DNA from: CAMLFJ01 sp035524955
Lineage (GTDB): Bacteria > Methylomirabilota > Methylomirabilia > Rokubacteriales > CSP1-6
Assembly (NCBI GenBank): GCA_035524955.1
Contig: DATLFG010000028.1
Location: 62,001 to 126,000, forward strand
Length of the DNA stretch: 64,000 nt
Direction of reading: 5' to 3'
In this document: piece after piece, positions 17,096 to 25,074 of the stretch
Layout: every line of letters begins with the position of its first letter
Numbering within the stretch: the stretch's first letter is position 1
Program-made: the position numbers and the translations under genes
Notes under the pieces: generated by a model
What the model was told of the DNA's origin: nothing
The model's input: the letters and a program-made list of their open reading frames with translations, nothing else
The model's database searches: none

Positions 17096-17878
17096 ATGAG
17101 AGCGGGGCCGGGGTGGTCCCATCGGCTCAGGCGGCTGGTCGGGCTCGCGGGGCTCGTCGTGGCCCTGGGCGCCTGCGTGACGCACGTGCCGACTCCGGTG
17201 CCGTCCGGTCCGGGAGCCGCCGAGCCTCGGGCGGCCTGGGCGCGGGTCCTGCAGCAGCACGTCCTCGACGACGGGCGCGTCGATTTCGTCGCCCTGCGGC
17301 GAGACCACGCCGATCTCGACGCCTACGTGGCCTGGGTGGCGGCCCACGGCCCCGCGACCACCCCAGGGCTCTTTCCGACGCCGGCGGCGCGGCTCGCCTA
17401 CTACATCAACGCCTACAACGCGGTCGCGATGCACGCCGTGGTCACGAGCGAGCACCGTCCTGCGGAGAAGTACCGCTTCTTTCTCCTGAGCGCGTTCACG
17501 ATCGACGGGAAACCCGTGTCCCTCTACGTGCTCGAGAACCGGGTGATCCGTCCGCTGGGCGATCCGCGCGTGCACTTCGCCCTGAACTGCATGGCGCGCG
17601 GCTGCCCTCGCCTGCCCCGGGAACCGTTCGATCCCGTGAGGCTCGACGCCCAGCTCGACCGCGAGACGCGCCGCTTCCTCGACGAGCCGCGCAACGTGCA
17701 GGTCGATCCGCCGCTCCGCGTCGTGCGCCTCAACGAGATCTTCCGCTTCTACACCGGGGACTTCGTGGCGCAGGCGCCGTCGCTCGTCGCCTACGTGAAC
17801 CGGTACCGCACCGAGCCGATCCCCGCGGACTCCCGCGTCCGCTTCATCCCCTACGACTGGACCCTCCACCAGCGATGA
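17096..17878 (+). CDS. DUF547 domain lipoprotein
   Basis: 260 residues. A signal sequence ends in VALGAC, a good lipobox, so it is likely anchored in a membrane facing the periplasm. The DUF547 domain (~60-250) has AYYINAYNAVAMHAVV, HFALNCMARGCPRLP with its paired Cys, and FRFYTGDFVA. DUF547 resembles a cysteine-protease/transglutaminase-like fold, but no activity is established. Its stop overlaps the ATG of the radical SAM gene (ATGA), implying translational coupling. Confidence 0.8.
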   Translation: MRAGPGWSHRLRRLVGLAGLVVALGACVTHVPTPVPSGPGAAEPRAAWARVLQQHVLDDGRVDFVALRRDHADLDAYVAWVAAHGPATTPGLFPTPAARLAYYINAYNAVAMHAVVTSEHRPAEKYRFFLLSAFTIDGKPVSLYVLENRVIRPLGDPRVHFALNCMARGCPRLPREPFDPVRLDAQLDRETRRFLDEPRNVQVDPPLRVVRLNEIFRFYTGDFVAQAPSLVAYVNRYRTEPIPADSRVRFIPYDWTLHQR

Positions 17879-19224
17879 GGCTCCGGTCGCTGCTCGATGC
17901 GGCTCGCGCGCCCGTTCCCGCGGAGACGCGGCGACTCCTCGCGGCGGCCTGGGCGCGGGTGCCCGATGCCCTGCGCACGCCCCGGCAGTTCCTGGGGCGC
18001 CAGTACGCCGGCTGCGGCGCGACCATCGGGACGATGCCGCGCTGCGACTTCGCCTGCCGCGGCTGCTACCTCGGGGCGGACGCCAATCGCGTGCCGCCCG
18101 CCTCTCTCGAGGCGGTAAGGCGCCAGCTCACCCAGATCCGCGCGTGGCTGGGCGAGGGAGGCAACGTCCAGCTGACCGACGGCGAGGTCACCCTGCTCCC
18201 GGAGCCGGAGCTGATCGGGCTGATCCGCCACGCGCGGGCGCTCGGGCTCGTGCCCATGGTGATGACCCACGGGGATACCTTCCGCCGCCGGCCCGGACTC
18301 CTCGAGCGGCTGATGCTCGAGGGCTGCCTCACCGAGGTGAGCATCCACATCGACACGACTCAGCGCGGCCGGCGGGACTACCACGACGCGCGCAGCGAGG
18401 ACGCCCTCACCCCGCTGCGCGACGAGTTCGCCGAGATGGTCCGGCTCGCCCGGCGTCGGACCGGGCGCCGCCTCGAGGCGGCGACCACCGTCACCGTGAC
18501 CCGCGACAACCTCGACGAGGTGCCCGCCATCGTCCGCTGGCTGGTGGCCAACGCGGACGCCTTCAAGATGGTGAGCTTCCAGCCCGTCGCCCCCGTCGGC
18601 CGTACCGCGCGCGGTCTCGGAGGGGTGACCGCCGAGGAGCTGTGGGAGCGGATCGCCAAGGGTCTCGACGGCGACGCCAGCGCCCTGGCCGCGCACGAGG
18701 GCTGGCTCGGCCATCCCGCGTGCAGCCGCTTCGTCCAGGGGGTCGTGCTGCGCCAGCCCGGGAGCCCGCCGACGTTCCGCCCGCTGTGGCATCCGGGCGA
18801 TCCGCGCGACCGGGCCGTCGTCGAGGCGTGGCTCGATCGCTTCGGCGGCCTCACCTTTCGTCTCGACACGCCCGCCCGCGCGATCGCGCGGCTGGCGGGA
18901 GTCGTGGCGCGGGCGCCGGGCCTCACGCTCGCCCGCATGATCCCGTACCTGCTCCGGCGGCTCGCCTTCCTGGATCCGGTCCATCCCGTGCGATTCGTCA
19001 CGCGCCGGCTGCGCGGGCGCGCCCGCATCGACTACCTCAACATCGTGAGCCACCACTTCATGGGCCGGGCCGAGCTGGCCACCCCCGCGGGCCAGGAGCG
19101 CCTGGCCCTCTGCGTGTTCAAGGCCCCGGTCGGCGACGGCCTGGTCTCGCTGTGCGAGCTGAACGCGCTCGGCGGGCGGGACCGCTACTACGACACGCTG
19201 GGCGCCTCCGGCGGGCCGACATGA
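17875..19224 (+). CDS. radical SAM protein
   Basis: 449 residues; the start is the ATG overlapping the DUF547 stop. The 4Fe-4S/SAM motif is CDFACRGC (CxxxCxxC, about residues 57-64), within a TIM-barrel-like region with LTDGEVTLLPEPELIGLI and SIHIDTTQ. The C-terminal third carries further Cys (HPACSRF, LALCVFK, LVSLCELN) that could bind an auxiliary cluster, but spacing does not match SPASM clearly. As the last gene after the small peptide, Lgt-like and DUF547 genes it could modify a lipid, lipoprotein or the peptide. Reaction unknown. Confidence 0.82.
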   Translation: MRLRSLLDAARAPVPAETRRLLAAAWARVPDALRTPRQFLGRQYAGCGATIGTMPRCDFACRGCYLGADANRVPPASLEAVRRQLTQIRAWLGEGGNVQLTDGEVTLLPEPELIGLIRHARALGLVPMVMTHGDTFRRRPGLLERLMLEGCLTEVSIHIDTTQRGRRDYHDARSEDALTPLRDEFAEMVRLARRRTGRRLEAATTVTVTRDNLDEVPAIVRWLVANADAFKMVSFQPVAPVGRTARGLGGVTAEELWERIAKGLDGDASALAAHEGWLGHPACSRFVQGVVLRQPGSPPTFRPLWHPGDPRDRAVVEAWLDRFGGLTFRLDTPARAIARLAGVVARAPGLTLARMIPYLLRRLAFLDPVHPVRFVTRRLRGRARIDYLNIVSHHFMGRAELATPAGQERLALCVFKAPVGDGLVSLCELNALGGRDRYYDTLGASGGPT

Positions 19225-19238
19225 CCGTCCGGCTTCCC

Positions 19239-20045
19239 TCACGCGGGCGGCCGGATGTCGGACTCGATCTGCATCCCCTCCGAGAGGGTGTTGAGCGTCG
19301 TGTAGTGGTCGACGACGCCCAGGATCTCGATGAGGTCCCGGTCGGTGTCTCCCGCGTGCCTCAGGATGGCCGCGGTGTACTCGATCAGGTATCGCCCGCG
19401 GACCGCCATGGCCACGCCGAGCGCGGTGCGCCGCTTGTCGCGGGCCGACAGCGCGCCGTCGCTCATGAGCGCGCGATCCTTGCGCCACGTCGCCTCGATG
19501 TAGTGCGGGTTGTGGGCGAGCACTCGCCACAGCATCGGCGCGACGCGGCGGCCCATCGCGGCCTCCGCCCAGACGGCGATCTCGTCGAGTAGCGCTCCCA
19601 CGGGGTCCTCGGCTTTGTCGGGATCGAGCGGCGCGACGAGCGCGCGTTCCGACTCTAGGGAGTCGAGCAGCAGGCCGGCAGCCGCGGTCGCGAGGGCCCG
19701 GGTGTGCTCGGTCACTCCCATCAGCTCCGTCACGCCCACCGCGTCCACGCCGAGCCGCATCACGGCGGCCACGTGGGAGTCGATTCAGTAGGTGCACGCA
19801 TTGCCGATCGACACCGCGGTGGCGATCAGCTCACGTTGGAGCGGGCTGAACCGGCCGCGCTGCATGAGCGCGCGCGAGCGGTTCCAGTTTGCCTCGAGCA
19901 ACGCGGGCGAGTGGCCCATGCAGCGCCAGATGTTCGACACGCTGGTGGCGCCGAACACCCCGGTCTCACGACGCAGCACCGCGTCGAAGATCTCCTTCGT
20001 CGGCCCGGTGGCCGCGGCCGGGTCCACCATCCGGATCGTCGTCAT
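19239..20045 (-). CDS. AhpD/carboxymuconolactone decarboxylase-like selenoprotein (CxxU)
   Basis: A 268-residue protein with two AhpD-like helical domains if TGA at 19787-19785 is read as Sec87. The frame reads SIGNACTY, TGA, IDSHVAAVMRLG; AhpD-like proteins have CxYC(I/V)DxHxxxA at this point, so the TGA replaces the second Cys of the CxxC redox motif, giving CTYU. The second half repeats the fold (RGRYLIEYTAAILRHAG) without Cys. A ribosome-binding site (AGGAGGAGAGG) sets the ATG at 20045, and no such site precedes the downstream part. A hairpin begins 15 nt past the TGA. It lies 33 bp after a nitroreductase gene, probably in one operon. CxxU AhpD-like proteins are described in selenoproteome surveys. 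Likely an alkylhydroperoxidase or thiol-redox role. Confidence 0.85.
19753..19770 (-). promoter_or_regulatory. candidate bacterial SECIS hairpin (AhpD-like gene)
   Basis: In the mRNA, GCCGC-CGUGAU-GCGGC plus an outer G-U pair gives a 6-bp stem with a loop whose second base is G. The apical loop starts 20 nt after the UGA, inside the usual bacterial SECIS range. Confidence 0.55.
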
Positions 20046-20078
20046 CCTCTCCTCCTGGCATGAGCGTCGGGGGCGACC

Positions 20079-20771
20079 TCACATGAACGTGCTGATCTCG
20101 TCGAGCGCCTTCTTCCTCGCGGCCGCCACCGGCACCCGGGCACCATCGGCCGGATAGCCGGTCACCAGGACGAGGTACGGCCGCTCGTTGACCGGGCGGC
20201 CGAGGATGCGATTCAGGAAGCCCATGGGGCTCGGGGTGTGGGTGAGCGTCACCAGGCCCGCCTGGTGGAGCGCGGTGATGAGCAGCCCGACCGCGATGCC
20301 CACCGACTCCTGCACGTAGTAGTTCTTCACCTTGCGGCCGGCGGGCAGCACCCCGTAGCTCAGCGCGAACACCACGATCACGTAGGGCGCCGCCTCGAGG
20401 AACGGCTTGTGCTCGTCCGTACCGAGCGGCGCGAGGGCCTCCAGCCAGTCCCGCGAGGCCCGTCCATGGTAGAACGCGCGCTCTTCTTCCTCCGCGCCGG
20501 CGCGAATGCGTCGCTTGATGGCGGGATCGGCGACCACCACGAAGTGCCACGGCTGCATGTTGGCCCCGCTGGGCGCGGTACCCGCGGCGAGCAGGGCCTG
20601 CTCCACGACGTCCCGGGGAACCGGGCGCGGCGAGAAGTCCCGCACCGTCCGCCGAAGCCGCATCTCAGAGTGGAACGCCGCGACCCGCCGGCGCATCTCC
20701 TCGACGGGATGCTCGTGATACTGCGCAAGCGGCTCGAACTCGATGCTGCCCACCTTCCCCTGACGCGTCAC
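20079..20771 (-). CDS. nitroreductase-family flavoprotein
   Basis: 230 residues of the FMN-dependent NfsA/NfnB-BluB superfamily. The N-terminal segment LRRTVRDFSPRPVPRDVVEQALLAAGTAPSG carries the FMN-phosphate-binding Arg residues; QPWHFVVV and GIAVGLLITALHQAGL complete the pattern. Such enzymes reduce nitro, quinone or halogenated compounds with NAD(P)H. The downstream AhpD-like selenoprotein gene starts 33 bp after its end, so joint transcription is likely. Specific substrate unknown. Confidence 0.85.
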   Translation of the reverse strand: MTRQGKVGSIEFEPLAQYHEHPVEEMRRRVAAFHSEMRLRRTVRDFSPRPVPRDVVEQALLAAGTAPSGANMQPWHFVVVADPAIKRRIRAGAEEEERAFYHGRASRDWLEALAPLGTDEHKPFLEAAPYVIVVFALSYGVLPAGRKVKNYYVQESVGIAVGLLITALHQAGLVTLTHTPSPMGFLNRILGRPVNERPYLVLVTGYPADGARVPVAAARKKALDEISTFM

Positions 20772-20938
20772 TGAAGCCCTCCCGGTTCGCCTGGGCGGAC
20801 CTTATCACACGTGGCCTGGGCTCACGTCGACATGGAGGCACCGTTCGACAAGCGCGACGGTGTCATCGCTGTGCCGCTCCCGCTCCGATGATCGACTCGT
20901 GATCCCGCTCCCGGCCGAAGACCGGTGTCGTCGTCGCC

Positions 20939-21394
20939 TCAGCGCGCCTTGGTGGCGGCGTCGCTCAGGGCGTTGAGGGCCCCCGTGATCGTGCGGATGA
21001 CCTCGGCCCGGTCGGTGACTCCGTGCCGGGCGGCCAGCCAGGCCGGGTCGTTGTAGGCGAGCCAGACCTGCCCCTTGTCATCCTCCCAGGCGAGCGCCTT
21101 GAGGGGCAGGTCGATCCCGACGCTCTGCGCGCTTTGCATCAGCGGGGTGCCGGCCTTAGGGCTCCCGAAGATCAGGAGCTGGGTCGGGCGCAGGGTAAGG
21201 CCCGCCTTCTGCGCCGCCGCCGCGTGATCGACCCGGGCCACCACGATCAGCTCCCGGTCCCGGACGGCCCGCTCGAGTCGGTCCATCGTCTCCCCCACCG
21301 GATACGGGCTTCGCTTGGTCACGAGGCCTCCCGCCGCGCCGGCAGGGGCTGGCAGCGTCAGCAACACGAGCATCACGAGTGAGACGATCCGCAT
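20939..21394 (-). CDS. DUF302 periplasmic protein
   Basis: 151 residues from the ATG at 21394, chosen because it gives a clean signal peptide (MRIVSLVMLVLLTLPAPAGA) and follows CAAGGAGG. The mature part is a DUF302 domain (VTKRSPYPVGETMDRLERAV, LIFGSPKAGTPLMQSAQ, LPLKALAWEDDKGQVWLAYNDP). DUF302 proteins are periplasmic, of unknown biochemical role, and often occur near redox or thiosulfate genes. It lies 20 bp downstream of the DUF3179 selenoprotein gene on the same strand, most likely in one operon with it. Confidence 0.85.
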   Translation of the reverse strand: MRIVSLVMLVLLTLPAPAGAAGGLVTKRSPYPVGETMDRLERAVRDRELIVVARVDHAAAAQKAGLTLRPTQLLIFGSPKAGTPLMQSAQSVGIDLPLKALAWEDDKGQVWLAYNDPAWLAARHGVTDRAEVIRTITGALNALSDAATKAR

Positions 21395-21414
21395 GTCGCA
21401 CCTCCTTGGGGGTC

Positions 21415-22788
21415 TCAGCGCCCGTATACGGGCGTGTCGGGGTGAAATGCGAACCAGCCGAACCAAAACGCCAGGTGGCCCGCCAGCCGCGCCAGGCGGT
21501 CACCGGCGGCGGACACCACCGCTTCCTCCTCGATGCGCCAGCGCCAGCCGGGCCCTTCCTCGATCAGCTCGTCGGGGTCGGACCCGACCCGGAACCGTCG
21601 ATCGCCCCGCTCGTACGCCCGCACGGTGCGGGTCGCGCTCCGTCCCACGAGCACCACCGACGTCCCGTCGACGGTATCGTTGACGACCGGCTCGCGATCG
21701 AACACCCTGAGCGGGTACAGCTTGCGGGCCGGGTCGAGGCGCAGCACGAACACGACGTCCTTCGTGGCCAGGCGGGAGCTGCGCGGGAACACCGGGAACA
21801 TGGTGTCCGGACTCGCGTAGTAGGCGCCGTAGGGGCGCCCGGGCGTGTAGTCCCGCTCGTGACCTGTGTCGATGTCGAGCACGACGGTGCCCGGATGCTG
21901 TCGGACCCACTCCCGCCAGGTCGTCGTCACCACCGGGCGCGGGATGAGGCGGATGCCGCTGTCGGCGAGCGTGCCCACCACCGGCTCGCCCCGCATGTGA
22001 TGCCAGAGGCTCTTCGTCTCCTGGTCGTACATCAGCTTGTTGCTGCGGAACAGGAACCCGGAGGACCCGAACACGAACGTGCGACCACGCACGGTGGTCT
22101 CGTAGTGGATCGCCGATCCACACAGCGTTCAGTAGGCGATGCTGATGGTCACCCCGCCCACCACGTCGTTGGCCATCTCGTGCCAGTCCATGATACGCAG
22201 AGGGTACGCGCGCGCCTCCCCGCGCACCACGAGGCCCAGGACGAGCTCGTCAGGGGTCAGGTAGGTGGCGGCCCGCGCCGGCACGTGCCGCGGATTCGTG
22301 AGCGCGGGAATCCCGTCCTTCCGGACTCCTCCCCACTGGATCTCCTCGAGCCGCGCCCGGTGCTTGACTCCCGGGTACAGGAACTCGCCGAACGCGGGGT
22401 CGATCCGCATGAGCAGGTCGGCTTTCCAGCTCGCGTACTCCCGGTGCGGGCGCACGTCCTCCCGCTCCGCGAGCCACTCCACCCACCGGCGCCAGTCGTG
22501 CCCGAACGCCTGCCCGGTGAGCCGGCCGAGGGCGTGGGTCACGGTCGAGTCCTGGAACAGGTCGAAGTACACGATGTCGATGAGTCCGGGGACCGCCGTT
22601 CGTTCGCCGCGCCGGACGATGTCGCGGAGAGCCGCCTCTCGCATGACGGTGTCCGGGTGGAGGAGCTGAGTCATCAGCGCATCCACGGTGGGCTCGGCGC
22701 CCACGGCGCGGGGCGCGGTCACGTGGAGCCCGGCGCCGGCCAGTAGCAGGGCCAGGGCGAGATAGGAGATCCGTCGATCCATGGGCAC
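21415..22788 (-). CDS. DUF3179 selenoprotein (UxxC, Sec220)
   Basis: 457 residues if TGA at 22131-22129 is selenocysteine. A signal peptide (MDRRISYLALALLLAGAGL) is followed by a ~170-residue helical region and the DUF3179 domain. The frame reads NDVVGGVTISIAY, TGA, TLCGSAIHYE; DUF3179 proteins have AYC(P/T)LCG here, so the TGA replaces the first Cys of a CxxC pair, giving UTLC. After it the domain continues intact (SGFLFRSNKLMYD, ETKSLWHH) to the typical end AFWFGWFAFHP. Two hairpins follow the TGA. The protein should be periplasmic or surface-exposed; its function is unknown. DUF302 follows 20 bp downstream. I do not recall DUF3179 among known selenoprotein families. Confidence 0.82.
22083..22099 (-). 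promoter_or_regulatory. second candidate SECIS hairpin (DUF3179 gene)
   Basis: GACCAC-CGUGC-GUGGUC in the mRNA: a 6-bp stem with a CGUGC loop starting 35 nt after the UGA. The loop resembles that of the AhpD-like gene (CGUGAU). Either this or the nearer hairpin could serve SelB. Confidence 0.4.
22105..22121 (-). promoter_or_regulatory. candidate bacterial SECIS hairpin (DUF3179 gene)
   Basis: GUGGAUC-GGC-GAUCCAC in the mRNA: a perfect 7-bp stem and GGC loop, the same stem length and loop as in the OsmC gene. The loop begins 14 nt after the UGA, slightly closer than usual. Confidence 0.5.
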
Positions 22789-23299
22789 TCCTCCTCCGGT
22801 CGACCGGTTGGCGGCGCGATTCGGGACCGGACTCCCGGTCGCGCACGGTGCGCGTCGAGACTACGCCCGCCGGCTGGGCCTCCTGTCACGACCGTGTCAA
22901 ATGAGTCCCTCCGCTGGATACCTCCGGCGGGCGGGGCGCTCCCGCCCCGGCCCTCCCGGGGAAGCGCCGATGCATGCCCTCGATGGCCTCGGGGCCGTAG
23001 GCCACCACCCCGCCCGCCACCGCGTAGTCGATCCCCTCGATGATCCTCCCCGCTCAGACCGGACTGAACCCGCCACAGAGCTCGCGATGAGCCGGATCAT
23101 CCCCTCCGCCACCATCTCCCGGGCGGGCTGGATGCCCCGCTCCGGGCGCCGCACTTCATGCGGAAGCGCCCGGTCCCGGTCCACCGCGCGACGTCATCGC
23201 CGGTCACCATGAAGCCGAACCGTGTGAGTGCCATGGCCGTCGATTGCACGGCCTACGCGGCGCGGGCGCGCCCTGCGCCTTCGCGATCCCGGGCCCCGC
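22789..23299. other. intergenic stretch with no intact gene
   Basis: Apart from the dyad at 22884-22899 I see no supportable gene. One minus-strand frame near 22950-23050 reads IIEGIDYAVAGGVVAYGPEA, which vaguely resembles the end of an ABC-transporter substrate-binding protein (AGGLMAYGP), but it is too short and broken to call. The stretch is probably decayed sequence. Confidence 0.4.
22884..22899. promoter_or_regulatory. operator-like dyad upstream of the DUF3179 gene
   Basis: TGTCAC-GACC-GTGTCA, a dyad with 5 of 6 positions paired around a 4-bp centre, about 95 bp before the DUF3179 start. On the minus strand it overlaps a TTGACA that could be a -35 box, so it could be a repressor site. 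No clear -10 box was found. Confidence 0.35.
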
Positions 23300-24109
23300 T
23301 CAGGCGGCTTCGATCAACCGGACCTCGCGCTGGGGGAACGGGATCTCGATGCCGGAGGTCCGGAAGCGCCCCACGACCGCCTCGTAGATCTCGCCCTGGG
23401 CCGACACGTAGTCGGGCACCGCCACCCATGGGGCCAGCCTGAGATTGATGCCCGAGTCGCCGAGGCTCGCGATGCCCACCACCGGGATCGGTGTCTTGAG
23501 CACGCGCGGGTTGGCCAGCAAGGTGTCGCGGGCCGCGGCCAGGGCCTTCGGCAGATCGGCCGAGTAGCCGACGCCCACCGTCAGATCGAGCTGTCTGATC
23601 GTGCCGTGGTTGTGCAGGATCTCGCCGACGATCTTGCGGTTGGGAATGACCACGCGGGACTGGTCCGGGTGCGCCAGCGTGGTGGAAAACAGTTCAATGG
23701 CGCTGACCTGCCCGTAGACCCCGACGATGGAGATCCACTGTCCGACCCGAAACGGCTTAGTCAGGATGATGCTCAGGCCGGCCACCATGTTGCTCAGCAC
23801 GCCCTGCAGCGCGATGCCGACGCCGAGGCCGGCCACGCCGAGGCCGGCCACCAGCGGCGCCACCTGGAAGCCGAACTTGTCGAGCGCGACGACCAGGGTG
23901 AACATCAGCACCACGAGCCGCACGGCCCTGACCATCAGGATCCGCACCGGAGGCTCGAGATTGCGCCGCTCGAGCCACTGCCCCATCAGATTGCCGACCC
24001 AGCGGGCCAGGAGCAGGCCGATGCCCAGGATGACGAGCGCACCCAGGATCTGGAACCCGTAGCGGATGAGCAGGTCGGTGGTCAGGTCCTTGACGGAAAC
24101 GGACGGCAT
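23300..24109 (-). CDS. small-conductance mechanosensitive channel (MscS family)
   Basis: 269 residues from the ATG at 24109, which follows GAGGAGG; the frame extends further upstream without a good start. Three membrane helices occupy ~15-120. The pore helix is the Gly/Ala-rich LVAGLGVAGLGVGIALQGVLSNMVAG, followed by the MscS beta-domain (KPFRVGQWISI, VVIPNRKIVGEIL) and a C-terminal alpha/beta domain. It protects cells against hypo-osmotic shock. It lies among envelope genes and, in this genome, with a large trehalose cluster about 20 kb away. Confidence 0.9.
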   Translation of the reverse strand: MPSVSVKDLTTDLLIRYGFQILGALVILGIGLLLARWVGNLMGQWLERRNLEPPVRILMVRAVRLVVLMFTLVVALDKFGFQVAPLVAGLGVAGLGVGIALQGVLSNMVAGLSIILTKPFRVGQWISIVGVYGQVSAIELFSTTLAHPDQSRVVIPNRKIVGEILHNHGTIRQLDLTVGVGYSADLPKALAAARDTLLANPRVLKTPIPVVGIASLGDSGINLRLAPWVAVPDYVSAQGEIYEAVVGRFRTSGIEIPFPQREVRLIEAA

Positions 24110-24180
24110 GGCGAGTCCTCCTCGTCGGGATTCGGTCAGCCGCGAGGAGATCAAACCACAATTGCGGGGCTACGTCGCGA

Positions 24181-25074
24181 CTACTCCGAGAGGAACTGGC
24201 GGGGATCGACGGCCCGGCCGCGCACCTGGATCTCGTAGTGCAGATGCGGGCCGGAGGTGCGGCCGGTATTGCCGGTCAGGGCGATGAGGTGCCCGCGCTC
24301 CACGCGCTCGCCGGGCTTCACGCGGGTTTCCTGGAGATGCCCGTACAGGGAGCGCAGATCGTTCCCGTGGTCGAGGATGACGATGTTGCCGTACTCGCCG
24401 ACGTGGCCCGCGGCAAGCACGGTGCCTGTGGCCGGCGCGTAGACCGGCGTGCCGCGGCGGGCGCTGATGTCGAGGCCCCGGTGGAACTCGAGCTGGCCTG
24501 TCCAGGGAGACGGGCGCTGACCGAAGCGAGAGCTCAGCGGCCCGCGGACCGGCCAGCGGAACGGCATCGCGAGCAGCGTGGAGCGGGTGCGCTCCACGAA
24601 GCGCCCCAGCGCCCGCAGGCTCTGTCCGCTCTCGCTCACCGTGCTGGCCAGGAAGGCGAGCTGCTCCGGCAGGACCGGGCCTTCGCTCGCGAAGACCAGT
24701 GGCAGGACCGCCACCGCGCCGCCCATGCCCGTGCCCTTGCCCGCGCTACCGGGGGCGGGACCGAACGCGCTCCAGAGGCGCGAGTGCATGTCCTGCCACC
24801 CCGCCACCTCACGATTGACTTCGGCCACCCGCTCCTCGACGGTCTCCAGCAGCACTCGCTGCGCCTCGACACGGCGCTCGACGGCGGCCGCCTGGAGGTG
24901 GGCCCGCTTGAGCGCGAAGTAGTCCATCCAGGCGCCGGCGAGGAGCGCCCCACTCATCAGCAGGAGGATCAGGCCGGCCCATAGCAGCCAGCGGGGGCAG
25001 CCCAGGTGCAGCATGCGGGTGCCGCCGCCGTGCACCAGGACCAGGGTGAAGCCGCCACGGTGTCGGTCGGTCAT
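24181..25074 (-). CDS. M23 family metallopeptidase (peptidoglycan endopeptidase)
   Basis: 297 residues. A cytoplasmic start, one membrane helix (~30-50), a coiled-coil (~55-95) and a C-terminal LytM/M23 domain (~195-295). Zinc ligands are visible: H and D in HRGLDISA and the HLHYEIQ motif; GNTGRTSGPHLHYE is typical. It should cut peptide cross-links in the periplasm. Its start overlaps the bactofilin stop (ATGA), and bactofilins are known to recruit M23 enzymes, so the two probably act together in localised wall remodelling. Confidence 0.9.
   Translation of the reverse strand: MTDRHRGGFTLVLVHGGGTRMLHLGCPRWLLWAGLILLLMSGALLAGAWMDYFALKRAHLQAAAVERRVEAQRVLLETVEERVAEVNREVAGWQDMHSRLWSAFGPAPGSAGKGTGMGGAVAVLPLVFASEGPVLPEQLAFLASTVSESGQSLRALGRFVERTRSTLLAMPFRWPVRGPLSSRFGQRPSPWTGQLEFHRGLDISARRGTPVYAPATGTVLAAGHVGEYGNIVILDHGNDLRSLYGHLQETRVKPGERVERGHLIALTGNTGRTSGPHLHYEIQVRGRAVDPRQFLSE

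Noticed and set aside
22950..23060. Remnant of an ABC-transporter substrate-binding protein on the minus strand
   Set aside because: Only a short stretch (AVAGGVVAYGPEA) resembles the family; the surrounding frame has no further match.
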